The notes: a model not told the origin generated them from the sequence alone. A stretch of 64,000 nt of DNA from Chamaecrista fasciculata (GCA_003254925.1 QANZ01021686.1:1-64000), one strand, 5' to 3'. Positions 1-11,135 are shown, counted from the stretch's first letter. Translations and numbers: made by a program.

Positions 1-1559
1 CAATCTTAGGCTCCGCAATTGCTAAAGGCGATGTCCTTCCCAGCAAGGTCAGAATTGCCACCACAAAGCTTAGGAAGCGCCGAGGTTCAGAGACATGGAA
101 TGCCACCACAAAGCTTAGGAGGCCCCGAGGTTCTGAGAAATGGAATGTCACCACAAAGATTAGGAGGCGCCAAGGTTCAGAGACATGGAATGTCACCACA
201 AAGCTTAGGAGGCCCCGAGGTTCAGAGACATGGAATGCTGAGGACATTGTCTACTATGGCGTGGCTGCGTTCCAAGGCACATGCCAAAGCTTAAGAGGGC
301 TCAGGATGCAGATGCAAAAGACGATGTTGAGGACACAACTCGCATTCCAAAGCACGAACACCAGAGCGTAGGAGGCCTCATGATACAGAAGCTAATGATG
401 GCTAACCTTCAATGAATTTCCTTGGAGCTATGGAAACCTGACAGGTAGTGACTTTTAATAAATTTCTTTGCAGTGAATCTCTTAGTCACTTGTGGATAAA
501 GACTTGGAAGAACTACAAGAAGGACTTAGCATCGCAACTTGATACAAGGAGAATCATCGGGACGTCAAAGCGGGTCAATGATGACGTTGAGGAATATTGT
601 TGAAGTGATTCTGTCTAAGGAGGTTGGTTATTAAGTGGGACCATTTCTGACCTCACCAATCTTTCCTGGGAATTGCTGAGATAGTACAAACCTCAAGGTC
701 ACATGGAGCTTGTGCAAGAGCTCTGGGCAGAGGCAGATGGTGAAGATCTGAGCATTGAGAGACATTGACCAAGATGACACAAAGCATGCATGACAAAGCC
801 TGGAAGGCCTTAAGGCGACATGAAGTGTACACTGGAGCTTAAGAGGCTTCGTGATACAAAAGTCGATAGAGGCAGGCGACCGAGGAGGATGGTGACGAGG
901 AGGTCTCAAGGAACATATAAACATATGTCGGGGGAGGCTACAACGCCTTCTTTAGCCTGGTGATGCAGAGACGCAGATAGTGAAGATACGAGTCCGAGGC
1001 TTCAGAGACTTCATAATGTAGAAGCTGATAGAGACATGCAATTGAGCTGGAAGCTTTCAATGATGGGATTAAGACGAGCAAAGCTTCTATGCTCCTCATC
1101 TAATCTTCTTAGGGACTCTTATGTATTTTTAAATTTTTTTTTTTTGCAAAAGCGTGTGTATAGCATGGTTAGGCCCCCTCCACATGTATATGGAGAAGCT
1201 CTTATCTCATGTACATGTGCATTAAGGGCATGACTTATAGGGCTTGTTGCTCCTTCTTTTGTTTACCGTCCAATGGACGGATTATTTGCCTTTCGGCATC
1301 TTGGAGTACTTGACTAAACAAGGGCGTAGGCCCCAGCGTTTAACAATACTCATTGTAATATCAAGACATATAAAAGTACTAAGTAATTGGGAACCTTGGA
1401 TGATCTGAAAAGTACTTGCATTCATAATACGCTCTAACGGCGCTGAACAACAAAGCTTCCTAAATCAGAAATTCAAAACGAATAACTTAAGCGTAAACTT
1501 TCTTAATAAACTTAAAACTAACAAGACTTTTAATGACACAACTTGCTTGCTCTTCCTTA
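1..1559. other. Repeat-derived non-coding DNA left of the gag ORF
   Basis: No convincing gene is present. The stretch holds a 45-bp tandem array (69-237), then degenerate purine-rich echoes of motifs such as 'gaggc..catgatacagaagc' up to about 1060, then unstructured sequence. Because the gag ORF to the right is on the minus strand, this is most simply the 3' internal part of the same retroelement, with its 3' LTR beyond the left edge. Short open frames here are repeat-driven and were not called. Confidence 0.45.
69..237. repeat. 45-bp tandem repeat, about 3.7 copies
   Basis: Units begin at 69, 114, 159 and 204 with the motif 'cttaggaggcgccgaggttc' and run through 'agagacatggaatgyca' and 'ccacaaag'. 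Copies differ by a few substitutions. Since 45 is a multiple of three, a spurious 91-residue frame stays open across the array. Confidence 0.85.
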
Positions 1560-1751
1560 TCAAACTGCACCCATACTCTTTGCTATCTCTGTTATTGACA
1601 TTGCAGCTTGCATCTTGGCTTCCTCATCAAACTCCAAGAGGTCAAAGAATGCTCTGAAATTAGTGGAAATCACGACCCCCTTTGCTACCACCACATGATC
1701 GTCTTCCTCGATAGTCTCCACCTCGCCTATCTCTTTCAATTCTTCAATCAT
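1560..1751 (-). CDS. Small acidic ORF just downstream of gag, probably retroelement remnant
   Basis: This 63-codon frame starts with ATG at 1751, 15 bases after the gag stop. The product is rich in Glu and Asp (a run reading EEDD) and shows no domain I recognise. Its position suggests it was part of the element's internal region, perhaps a remnant of the frame that once followed gag. It could equally be a chance ORF. No protease, reverse transcriptase or integrase motif is visible here or further left. Confidence 0.25.
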   Translation of the reverse strand: MIEELKEIGEVETIEEDDHVVVAKGVVISTNFRAFFDLLEFDEEAKMQAAMSITEIAKSMGAV

Positions 1752-1766
1752 TAGAGGACCTGCTCC

Positions 1767-3329
1767 TCACACAGCATGTGCTGGGAGAGGCTGGGTCTGG
1801 ACAGTGGCTTCAAACTCTCCGTTCTTGTAATGTGTCTGAAAAATTTGCCGTAATTGATAACAATCTTCTGTGGGATGAGTAGTACTCTGATGGTACACGC
1901 AAAAGCACCCACTCTTCCTTTCTGCCTCAGTAACATGGCGCCTCACCTGCGGCAACTGTACATGACCATCTTTTACCCAAACTTCTAGCAAAGCATACAC
2001 ATCCTCCATTGAGCAGGGGTAAGGTGGCGGTGGCCTTCCTCTCCATGTAGGCGGTCTGGTTTCCTTCTTATCATAGGTGGTGGGTGGAGGTACATGGCTG
2101 TATTGTCCTAGGCGGCTAGAAGGCTTGGGTTGTTGATCTTCTACAGCTGCTACGGTCATGAGGGGAACCCCTTCACTCTTACTCGTCACTTTATTCACTT
2201 TACGGATTGATGAAACTGTCTTCTTGGCTCTCTCAATGAGCTCCGAGAAGGTCGTGATATTCGCCTGCTCAAGGAACAATCTTACACTGCTGCTCATATT
2301 GGAAACGCACCCATACACCAAGTCCGCCTCTGCCATTGGCTCCTTGCACTCTACTGCCAGGTCTCTGTACCTCTTGAAAAATGTTACTGCATCCTCATTG
2401 GCACGCTGCTTGACCCTGCCGAGGTCCATGATGTGTACAATTGGATGAGACTCCAAGAATTTGCCGCAGAAGGCCGTCACCATCTCCTCCCAAGAAGGAA
2501 CCGATTCAGGAGCCAGTTTGCTGTACCATGTGTATGCTTTCCCTGTGAGGGACTTTGAGAATTCCCTGAGTCGCAGCTCTTTGTCCTGCCCGAATATACC
2601 GAGATCATCGATGAAGCACATAACATGCTCCCTTGCGTGTCCAGTTTTTCCATCGAATTTACGAAACTTGGGTGGCGTGTATCCAGTGGGGTAAGGTTTC
2701 ATAGCTACCCATTGAGGGTATGGTGGCCGGAAATCGATGTCTGCAACAATCGTCTGCTTCTTTGAGTCCAACAACTTCTTTAAATCTTCTCTGGTCACGT
2801 ACTCATTGTCCGCTTGAGGGGTAACTCTGAGTGTTTTAGCTCTCGCTTCCTGGGCATCATCAGCATCCTCCGTCCTTGTAATCGAACTTCTGCGGCGGGT
2901 AGGGGGATTTGGAAATAATTCCTCCGTAATCCTCTCCTGCTCCTGGGTTCCGTGTGTCTCCTCTGCTTCTGGGTTTGGTGAAGGTTGAGAAGAACGCCCT
3001 CTCATCAGTGTGAGCATAAACTCATGCATAGTCCTCTGGTTGTTAAGTATGGTCTCCAACAATGTCGATGAAACCACAACATGCTCGCTGGCAGCTTCAT
3101 CACCGGCACTACCTTGGCCTTGCTCCCTATGAAGAACGCGTCCATGCTCACCGACTGCATCACTAGCCTGTCCTTGCTCCCTGCGAGGGACACGTTCGTG
3201 CTCACCCGCCACTTCTTCTACTTCCATCCGCATAGTACGATCATCGCGCATGCCTTCATTGTTCCTCCTCACAGCCTTTCCTTTTGCAGCAGCAGCAGCA
3301 ACAGCAGCAGCATCATTCTGAGAATCCAT
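1767..3329 (-). CDS. Ty3/gypsy-type retrotransposon Gag protein
   Basis: A 520-codon uninterrupted frame. The start is the ATG at 3329 (MDSQND...), because the longer open frame upstream has no earlier ATG. The N-terminal 200 residues are low-complexity, Ala/Glu/Arg-rich and contain short internal repeats (EHERVPRREQGQ, EHGRVLHREQGQ). Residues about 236-345 carry the retrotransposon gag core: the REHVMCFIDDLGIF segment, LREFSKSLTGKAYTWYSKL, SWEEMVTAFCGKF and VTFFKRYRDL. That block order is typical of plant Ty3/gypsy gag. No CCHC zinc knuckle was seen at the C-terminus, and no pol frame follows. A putative primer-binding site and LTR lie just upstream. Gag would assemble the virus-like particle; the frame being intact while pol is missing suggests a non-autonomous, gag-only element. 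Confidence 0.8.
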   Translation of the reverse strand: MDSQNDAAAVAAAAAKGKAVRRNNEGMRDDRTMRMEVEEVAGEHERVPRREQGQASDAVGEHGRVLHREQGQGSAGDEAASEHVVVSSTLLETILNNQRTMHEFMLTLMRGRSSQPSPNPEAEETHGTQEQERITEELFPNPPTRRRSSITRTEDADDAQEARAKTLRVTPQADNEYVTREDLKKLLDSKKQTIVADIDFRPPYPQWVAMKPYPTGYTPPKFRKFDGKTGHAREHVMCFIDDLGIFGQDKELRLREFSKSLTGKAYTWYSKLAPESVPSWEEMVTAFCGKFLESHPIVHIMDLGRVKQRANEDAVTFFKRYRDLAVECKEPMAEADLVYGCVSNMSSSVRLFLEQANITTFSELIERAKKTVSSIRKVNKVTSKSEGVPLMTVAAVEDQQPKPSSRLGQYSHVPPPTTYDKKETRPPTWRGRPPPPYPCSMEDVYALLEVWVKDGHVQLPQVRRHVTEAERKSGCFCVYHQSTTHPTEDCYQLRQIFQTHYKNGEFEATVQTQPLPAHAV

Positions 3330-3344
3330 TGAATTGCTCTCCCT

Positions 3345-3364
3345 CCCCAGTGGAGTCGCCAAAA
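3345..3364 (-). other. Putative retrotransposon primer-binding site
   Basis: On the minus strand the sequence reads TTTTGGCGACTCCACTGGGG, immediately after an LTR-like end in ..GGAACA and about 15 bases before the gag ATG. It resembles the TGGCGACTC-type primer sites of some plant Ty3/gypsy elements. I did not check which tRNA would pair. Confidence 0.45.
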
Positions 3365-3667
3365 TGTTCCGGGAACAGGGGGTTCGTACTTGGAGGTCCA
3401 GAGCAACAATAGATGAATCACAGAAAAACAACAGATAAACAACAATAAAATATTACCGAAGTAAATAACAACAATTAAACAAGATGAAAGAATAACCCTT
3501 GGGAAGTTCTCGTTAGGGAAGAAGTAAAGCACTAAGAACAAGCACCGGCAAGACAAGAGAACTTAGTGCAAAAGTAAATGGGAGTATGTTCGTAAGAGCT
3601 CAAATGGGAAATCTCTCCGTGTTCAGACTCAGAAAAGTTCAACAACCTTCTTTGGAGGGTGAGGGGG

Positions 3668-3677
3668 CTATTTATAG
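3668..3677 (-). promoter_or_regulatory. TATA box of the LTR
   Basis: Minus-strand CTATAAATAG in otherwise GC-richer sequence, about 340 bases before the gag ATG. It fits an LTR promoter driving gag. Confidence 0.45.
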
Positions 3678-4227
3678 GGGTCATTAACAATGACGGTTAT
3701 TGCCGAAGGATGATGCTGAACATGAAGCATCAATAGGGACATGGGGAACATGGTTCCGTGAAATACGGAAAGTGGGCAAATGGAGGAGGTGGGACGTAAG
3801 CCGTGGAAGGTGGGAGAAAGGGAGTGAGGTAACCGTCAGTTCATGGGCTTGATGGAGAGGATGACATGGACACAAGGTAACCGCCAACTCAGAGGAGTTG
3901 GCACGGGAGGGTGACGTGGGGTATCTTGGCAAGCAAGGCGGGAAGGTCTGAGCTCAAAAGAACATCACAGCATTTACTAAAGACTAAGCTCTTACCTTGC
4001 TTACTCAAAGCGATCGTGGTCAAGCACGAAGAAGCATTTACTTCAATCCTACCAAGCCACATCCTAGAATTATTCCCGGAGAAGGAGGGAGGATGCGTCT
4101 CCCTACCTTCACAACATTCCCTACCTTGTCTAAGTAAGGATGTTGCGGGTGTCACGTGGCCTATGTCAAGCTTACATAAGGTGTCTTGCTCTTGTACACT
4201 TAGACATCTCTTAGACACCTTAGAGGC

Positions 4228-4465
4228 GTAGCCTTGGAGGCGTAGCCTTGGAGGCGAAGCCTTGGAGGCGTAGCCTTGAAGGCGAGGCCTTGGAGGCGAG
4301 GCCTTGTAGGCGTAGCCTTGGAGGCGAAGCCTTGGAGGCGAGGCCTTGTAGGCGAAGCCTTGTAGGCGAAGCCTTGGAGGCGTAGTCTTGGAGGTGAAGC
4401 CTTGTAGGCGAAGCCTTGGAGGCGAAGCCTTGTAGGCGAAGCCTTGGAGGCTATGCCTAAGAGGC
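4228..4465. repeat. 14-bp tandem repeat, 17 copies
   Basis: Exactly 238 bases made of seventeen 14-bp units of the type 'gwagccttgkaggc', with alternating gtag, gaag and gagg starts. Three units make 42 bases, so all frames give 14-residue periodic peptides; the long minus-strand frame across it is therefore not taken as a gene. Confidence 0.9.
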
Positions 4466-4500
4466 ATCAAGCTCTTGCTATGAAGGTACTCAATTAATTA

Positions 4501-6880
4501 ATTTCCTTAATAATTAATTAATTATAAAAATAGGAGCCATGTAGGAACAAAATCTTTTTGTATATAATTCAAATTAACTTACCCAATTCTATCAAGTCTC
4601 ATTTTAATATTTCACCTGAGAGACCAACAATTTTCACAAAGTCTTAAACCCTTATAATATATTAATATATACAGTGAAAGCTCTTTGTTTTTTAATATAA
4701 ATAAACTAAGAGTATTCATCGTAAATCTTCATCACGTAATGTTTTTCATACCTAAAATGATATTTGATCCTCACCACTTAATTAAGTGATCAAATGAAGA
4801 ACCATCATGCCACTTTCATAAAGCCCTTGGTTTTTATACCCAAATAGTTTTTCTTTTGTCTTTTTTTTTTGTCATTAATAGTTTTTCTTTTGTCGAAATT
4901 TGTTTCTTATTGAGAGTACAATCAAATTTATTTGCTAAAAAATAAAAGTTACAAATTGGGCTGTTGTCTCGTGGACCAATTAAATTTTCCATTGAAGCCC
5001 ATCTAAATTTGTGTACCAAACTTAGACCAAAAGCTCTTGTACAAAACCCAACTTCAAATTATGGAAGAGAAGATACGTACATGAAAGAGTTTTCTTCTAA
5101 CTTGTCATTACACCGTTTTTGTTTTTGTTTTGTTTTGTTGGCGATGGTTAAATTTGTCTCTCATTTTGTATTTTCTATTAGAGTCAACCCGGTTGGATTT
5201 TTCAATGCTTTTAAATTTTAATTATCACTTTCATATTTGTTCTAAACCATTTCATGAATGTAACCGCGTCAATGACCTAGTTGACTACTTCCTTCTCTAT
5301 TTAATGCAAATAACGACAGCTTCATGAATTTTAGTCACCTGTTTCTAATTATTGAACAAACTGAAGTTTCTTTCTTACTCCTTCGCATGTTCATCTGAAA
5401 TTCTGTACACGTATTCAGCCAGCAAAAGTTGAAAAAGTGGGATCTATACGATGTAAATATACCGCACTTTAGAGAGAAATATAGATGTAGATTATATTCT
5501 ATTAACATTTTATTCTATATCTCTTCATTTCACTCTTTAAATTGTAGTGTATCTACATTATATTATAGATAATTTAGATCCTAAAATTATGATATATATC
5601 ATATTATTTATTTTTTTTATATATAAAACGGACCACTTTAATTTTAAAACAGTTAAATTGATTTTGTTGATAATTTTAAAAAACAAATTAACAATGTAAT
5701 TCTTAAAAGAAATAATAACCCAATCATTGAAAAAGTCAACTATTTAATTTTTATAGTATATGAAAAAAACCAAAAAATATATTATTCAACTCTTTTAGAA
5801 ATTAAATTATATATTTTAACTTTTTAAAGATTTAATGATCTGTCAATAATTAAATTATTAGTTTATTTTAACTTGTAGTATCTGCTCAGCTTCCTGTTAG
5901 CTGTTCTACTTGCCTTTGTCTTTTTTTTTTTTAAAGAGACTACTTACCTTTGTCTTATGCTAAAGTATGTTGATTGTAGTACATTTGTCAGACATTGTTT
6001 ACATTATTGTAATAAATAAATAAGAATCGAGAAAAAAATAAAATAAAGAAAACCGAAACAAGGAATGACATAAAACCTTACTAAGGAATTATAAAATCAG
6101 ACAAATACGAAGAAATGAGAACATAGTCAACGATGAAGAGTAGACTATGTGTTTGGATGAGGTGAACTTATAGTGAAAAACAAATTTTTAGGGTAATTAA
6201 TTAAATCATTTTAGTATAAGAAATTTAAAATTTATTTTAAAATTTCAACTAATTTATGAAAAATTTTCAGTTATTATCATCCATCCCATACTCATAAAAC
6301 GATTGAAATTAAATTTTATCAACCATGATATAATTTTTAAAATAATATTTTTTGAATTTTCTCTATAAAAATGATTAATGATATTAGCAAATACTTTTAT
6401 TTCACATAATAAAATAGAAAAACAAGGCAATTTTGTAGGGCATTGTTTAATTGGAGTTCAAAGTTTAGTATGATATCTTTTGCTTAATTTTTAATTTGGT
6501 CTTGTATCTCTTTATTGTACTTTTGATCCCATATTATTTTTGTTCTCGTATACTTTAATCAGGTTGTAGAATTGTTCTCATATATCTTTATAAAAAGAAC
6601 AACCGCTAGTTGATTATCATGCAAAAATATGAGACCATTTATAAACTAGATCTAAATATATAAAAACAATTATATAACTGATCTAAACATATAAGATCAA
6701 ATATGCAAAAAAAAATTATATAAGACCAAATTGGGATTTGATCTAAATATATGAGACTAAAATTGTAACGAAAAAAAATATAAGACCTAATTAATAACCG
6801 AATAAAAAGATGTAAATTTTTCGCAACTTTGAGCCAATAAAATTTCTCTTATTCTTATCTGTTAGGAAATCTAGGTGCCT
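4501..6880. other. AT-rich intergenic DNA, no gene seen
   Basis: Long runs of A/T, several short ATG frames without plausible protein composition, and tracts such as 6480-6830 with repeated 'atatgagaccaaat'-type phrases that look like decayed transposon ends. No RNA gene or clear element boundary could be supported. Confidence 0.5.
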
Positions 6881-6885
6881 TGTAA

Positions 6886-6915
6886 GACCCACCCCATCGT
6901 CTTCTCTTAATAAAA
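6886..6915 (+). promoter_or_regulatory. Core promoter block of the first BBE-like gene
   Basis: GACCCACC (6886-6893), then CGTCTTCT (6898-6905), then TTAATAAAA (6907-6915), 43 bases before the ATG. The same ordered block precedes the pseudogene at 32027 and the gene at 46682, where the TATA element is the canonical TATAAAA. Here it is degenerate. Confidence 0.5.
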
Positions 6916-6949
6916 CCACATCACTCACTTTTCTTACACACACCTAACA

Positions 6950-8578
6950 ATGGCAGCAGAATCATTAACACTTTCCCCTTATCTCTCTACTTTCCTTCTT
7001 CTTATCTCTCTTCATTTTTCTCCTTCATCTTCTTCTTCTTCTTCACTTCATGACCAGTTTGTCAACTGTATAACAAACCACACAAACCCATCCTTTAAAT
7101 CCTCTGTTTCCAACATAATCTTCGAAAAATCCAACCTTTCTTATTCCTCTGTTCTCCAAAACTACATTCGCAACGCCAGATTCAACAAATCCTCAACCCC
7201 AAAACCCCAAATCATCGTAACCCCATTACATGAATCTCACGTTCAATCCACTGTAATTTGCGCAAAATCCATTGGAATCCAAATCAAAATCCGAAGTGGC
7301 GGCCACGATTACGAAGGCATTTCTTATATCTCCGACATCCCCTTTATCATCCTTGATCTCTTTAACCTCCGTAACATCACCGTCGACACCCAAAACGACG
7401 GCGTCGCCGTCGTCCAATCCGGCGCCACTCTCGGCGAACTCTATTACAAAATCTGGAAACAGAGCAAAACCCACGCTTTTCCCGGCGGCGTCGGCCCCAC
7501 CGTCGGCGTCGGCGGCCACTTCTCCGGCGGAGGGTACGGCAACATGCTCCGGCGGTACGGTCTCTCCGTTGACCACATCATCGACGCGACAATCGTTGAC
7601 TTTAAAGGAAGAATCTTGAATAAAGATTCCATGGGTGAAGATCTGTTTTGGGCTATTAAAGGAGGAGGAGGAGGTAGTTTTGGGGTTATATTGTCGTTTA
7701 CTGTTAAACTAGTTCGTGTTCCCAAAACGGTGACTGTTTTTCGTGTACAAAGGACGTTGGATCAAAACGCGACGGATCTTGTCGTTCAGTGGCAACAAGT
7801 TGCGCCTTATGTAAACGACAGGCTCTTCATGAGGCTGCTGATACAGCCTGTGACGTCAAAGGTTAAAAAAGGAACCAAGACTATAAGAGTGTCGGTGGTG
7901 ACAATGTTTCTTGGTGATTCCGACGAGTTAGTGACGATTTTGGGTAAACAATTTCCAATTTTGGGGTTGAAGAAAGAGGATTGCAACGAAACGACATGGA
8001 TTGATTCTGTTCTTTGGTGGGCGAATTACGATTTGGGTACAAAACCAGAGGTTTTACTTGATAGAGATTTAAACGATGCGAGTTTTGGGAAGAGGAAATC
8101 GGATTATGTTCAGACTGCGATACCAAAACGTGGGTTGGAATCAATTTGGAAGAAGATGATTGAATTGGGGAAAGTTGGTTTTGTGTTCAATCCCTATGGT
8201 GGAAAAATGTGGGAGATTCCGTCTGATGCGACGCCGTTTCCTCACAGAGTTGGGAATCTGTATAAGATTCAGTATTCAGTGAATTGGAATGATCCGTCGA
8301 GTGAATTGGAGAAGAATTACACGACACAGGCGAAATTGCTGTATAGTTATTTGACGCCGTATGTTTCGAAGAATCCGAGGAGTGCGTTCTTGAATTACAG
8401 AGATCTTGATATTGGGATCAATACTTTTGGTAGGGATAGTTATGAAGAAGGTGAAGTGTATGGAATGAAGTATTTTAATGGTAATTTTGAGAGGTTGGTG
8501 AAAGTTAAGAGTAAGGTGGATCCTGAGAATTTCTTCAGAAATGAACAGAGTATTCCAGTGTCTCCAAAAAAAGAATAG
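6950..8578 (+). CDS. BBE-like FAD oxidase lacking the flavin-linking cysteine
   Basis: Intronless 542-residue frame; the ATG at 6950 precedes a hydrophobic Ser/Leu-rich signal peptide (about residues 1-30), so a secreted or apoplastic product is likely. The FAD-binding domain (about 75-250) has RSGGHDYEG, whose His119 aligns with the histidine that binds FAD covalently in this family. The second attachment site normally reads FPAGVC; here it reads FPGGVG, with Gly182 (codon ggc at 7493) in place of Cys. Val185, three residues on, matches the Val found at the oxygen-gatekeeper position of family oxidases. The C-terminal BBE domain ends with NYRDLDIG and the NFFRNEQSIP block. Length is typical. 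Family members oxidise alkaloids, cannabinoids, monolignols or oligosaccharides; the substrate here is unknown. By family knowledge the product should carry FAD through one bond only, which usually lowers the redox potential. Confidence 0.93.
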   Translation: MAAESLTLSPYLSTFLLLISLHFSPSSSSSSSLHDQFVNCITNHTNPSFKSSVSNIIFEKSNLSYSSVLQNYIRNARFNKSSTPKPQIIVTPLHESHVQSTVICAKSIGIQIKIRSGGHDYEGISYISDIPFIILDLFNLRNITVDTQNDGVAVVQSGATLGELYYKIWKQSKTHAFPGGVGPTVGVGGHFSGGGYGNMLRRYGLSVDHIIDATIVDFKGRILNKDSMGEDLFWAIKGGGGGSFGVILSFTVKLVRVPKTVTVFRVQRTLDQNATDLVVQWQQVAPYVNDRLFMRLLIQPVTSKVKKGTKTIRVSVVTMFLGDSDELVTILGKQFPILGLKKEDCNETTWIDSVLWWANYDLGTKPEVLLDRDLNDASFGKRKSDYVQTAIPKRGLESIWKKMIELGKVGFVFNPYGGKMWEIPSDATPFPHRVGNLYKIQYSVNWNDPSSELEKNYTTQAKLLYSYLTPYVSKNPRSAFLNYRDLDIGINTFGRDSYEEGEVYGMKYFNGNFERLVKVKSKVDPENFFRNEQSIPVSPKKE

Positions 8579-10504
8579 GTAGTTATATTATAATTCTATA
8601 TACATAGAGAAATGGATCCTCTCAATTTAGTTTTTTTAGAATTCTCATTTGGAAAATTTTTTATAGTGTGATTTTGTACTCGCCGTTGAGATATTTACAT
8701 GTGAGAACCTCATTTTGTAGTGAATTTTTAATTGAATTGTGTAGAGTGTAGACAGTTTTTTTTTTTTTTTTAATGCTNTATGCTGTTCCACTGCAACTTC
8801 ATATATTAAAGGGTAAATTACACTTTGGTACCATGTGGTTTGACCCTATTTCACTTTGGTACCCTGTGGTTTGAAACCTGACACTCTGGTACCCTGAGGT
8901 TTTGACTATTAACATATTGGTACCCTCCATCATCTTTTCGTNTTTAAGAAGTATGAACTCTTCATTTTGAGGGCGTGTCGCCGTGTCGGACACGTGTCAG
9001 TGTCCGACACCCGTACGATACCGATACGACACATATTCATAAATTTTAAAATATAAATCAATTTTTTGTGCCTTTAACATGACATATAAGAGAAAATAAT
9101 AATATATATGACATATATTATGAATAAAATTTCATACTTTCTATCGCATTTTGATCTCGACACCTTCAGTATTAGACCCAGCTTTTCTTTCAATAGTATT
9201 CCATCATGAATAACTATTGTTTGTTTAGCAACCCTAATAATATATACATACTAGAGGCTTTGCGTGCCTTAACGGGCACGTAAATATGTAGGTAAAATAA
9301 ATGAGGGACTAAATCGTTAACTCAGTAAAAAGGAAGGGATCAAATAATAATTTTTCTCTTATTATTAATTTTGTACTATAATTTTAAAATATGGACGATT
9401 AGAAAGGGGTGGAGCCATATAATAATATAAGATACGGAGGCTGATAAATTAGATCTGAATGTCATAGTATAATCTTATGAGCACAAAAGTCAAGACCTGC
9501 GAGAAAAAAGAGACCAATACTAGCTATAGCACTATTTATTCAATAAGAAATCAATAATTTGATCCATATTTCATATCATTGAATTGTCATCAAAGATAGT
9601 ATGAAATATGGATCATACTTCATAGCATCATCACATGCTAATCATATATGTTTTCGCCAATTCGTTGCATGCAGTTGACATATTTGACTAAGATACTACG
9701 GTGCCTTTATCTTTTTTCTCTTCGTAGAAACGGTGTCTTTAGCTTTAATGGCTATTATTACTACTCAAATTTGACTAGTGTAACAATGTGACTTTGGTTT
9801 CTAATTTCTATGGTCATTGCGTAAGTAGGATTGGAAGAAAAGTTGATACGTACTTCATGACGCAAGGGTATTTGTCCTCATCCTATTTGGTAGCCACTAG
9901 GTTCATTATTCCACTCATTTGTCAATTTTATACTCTGGTGCTAAATGTGACTTGGGAATGTGTCCTGGAATAACACAGTCTGAAATGGAAGATAGGAAGA
10001 AATAAATAATTTAATATATAATTTTGGATAAATTATATTTTGATACCCTTATGTATGAACCGATTTCACTTTAGTACACTCTTCTTTCGAAAGTGGCATT
10101 TTAGTATTCTATTCTATTTATCATTAATATTTTGGTACCTAAAGTTCTTTTTTCGTCACCTTATAACCAAAAAAACACGTGCAGGTAATATACATAATAA
10201 AAAATACAAAATTCATCAGATTTCATAATCCTCATTCATACAAGGTAGTATTATTGAAAATTTCAGCCTAATCTAAAAGTTCAATCTCTCTTCTTTGATC
10301 TTTTTTTAATCCTTTCTTTATTTAAAGTAAATATAAAAGAGAAAAAAAAATACACAAAACATTAAAAATTCCAAATTCCGACTTTCAAGAAGGTTAACTT
10401 ATTCATAGTCAGCACTCAGCACTTCCAAACTTGAAAAACTCAAAAACCTCCTTCTTTTAAATAAAAGGCAAAAGAAAAAAAAAATACATATCCATAAAAG
10501 TTAA
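8579..10504. other. Intergenic DNA with decayed transposon ends
   Basis: No gene. 8806-8945 is a transposon terminus beginning GGGTAAATTACACTTTGGTA, with repeated 'ggtaccctgtggtttgaa' phrases; its mirror image is at 38337-38452. 8965-9015 holds the 'cgtgtcggacacgtgtcagtgtccgacac' type of terminus, also seen at 28530. 10015-10170 is a weaker relative of the first type. N bases at 8778 and 8942. Confidence 0.5.
9251..9280 (-). mobile_element. Helitron 3' terminus
   Basis: Read on the minus strand: a hairpin with stem CGTGCC/GGCACG (9263-9280), a short spacer, then CTAG (9251-9254) followed by host T. A hairpin about 10 bases before CTRR is the defining 3' end of a Helitron, so the element body should lie to the right. 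Its 5' end was not found. Confidence 0.5.
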
Positions 10505-11049
10505 GGTTAAAACCTCAAATTGATCCCAAATGGATCTGATAGATTTTAAATTAGTCTTAAATGTTTCATTTGTTTTAAATTGACCATATATATTTTTATA
10601 ATTTTTCAAATTGGTCCTAAACATACTTTTAAGATTTGATATAACCTCATTTCCTAAGAATTTTAACCGGATAAAGAACAAACTTTTTAAGAGTTAACAC
10701 AATTTTAAATTTATCATATTCGAAACTTGAAATGAGAAAAATATGACTAACTTCGCTTTTCAGTTTGACTATGAAACGAGCGACATATTTTTGAAACTTG
10801 AATTAACCTTATTTGTAAGTAGTTGATACTCTAACTAGATAGAAAAAATACTTGTCAAAAATAATATTTAAACTTGATTTGAAACTATAAATTTACAGTA
10901 TTTAAACTTTAAATAAAAGAAATATAATTAGTTTAGAACCAATTTGAAAAATCACGAAAATATGTAAAATCAATCTGAAACAAATGAAATATTTAAAACC
11001 AATAATGTAAAATCTCTCATATATTTAAGACTAATTAGAAGTTTTGACC
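10505..11049. mobile_element. Non-autonomous TIR transposon (545 bp) with 8-bp target duplication
   Basis: Ends are GGTTAAAACCTC... and ...GAAGTTTTGACC, with imperfect inverted repeats of about 50 bases. It is flanked by exact AAAGTTAA copies (10497-10504 and 11050-11057). The interior belongs to the widespread family described in the findings ('cgaacttgaaatgag' and 'gagttaacac'-type phrases). No coding capacity. Confidence 0.7.
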
Positions 11050-11135
11050 AAAGTTAATTATGTTCTTTGAAAAAGAAAGACTTGAAAGTTGAAACTCTTA
11101 TAATTCCATGATTCCATCATATTCTCGGATTCTCC

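Larger units (their letters stand above)
3365..4500 (-). mobile_element. Probable 5' LTR and leader of the gag-only element
   Basis: The LTR 3' boundary (minus strand ..GGAACA, plus 3365) is set by the primer site. The segment contains a strong TATA motif on the minus strand (CTATAAATAG, 3668-3677) and a 14-bp tandem array near its far end. The outer boundary is not resolved, because no second LTR is in the window to compare; 4500 marks where GC-richer sequence gives way to AT-rich intergenic DNA. Confidence 0.45.

Noticed and set aside
4228..4465. CRISPR-like array
   Set aside because: Units are contiguous 14-mers with no spacers, in a plant genome.
3889..4470. 193-codon minus-strand frame with repeats of the type LRLQGFAYKASPPR
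   Set aside because: The periodicity is fully explained by the 14-bp tandem array; all frames across it are open, and the start is not ATG-supported by any domain.
7226..7725. Several 90-116-codon frames overlapping the first BBE-like gene
   Set aside because: Shadows of the real gene in its GC-rich FAD-binding region; the same shadows recur at the paralogues.
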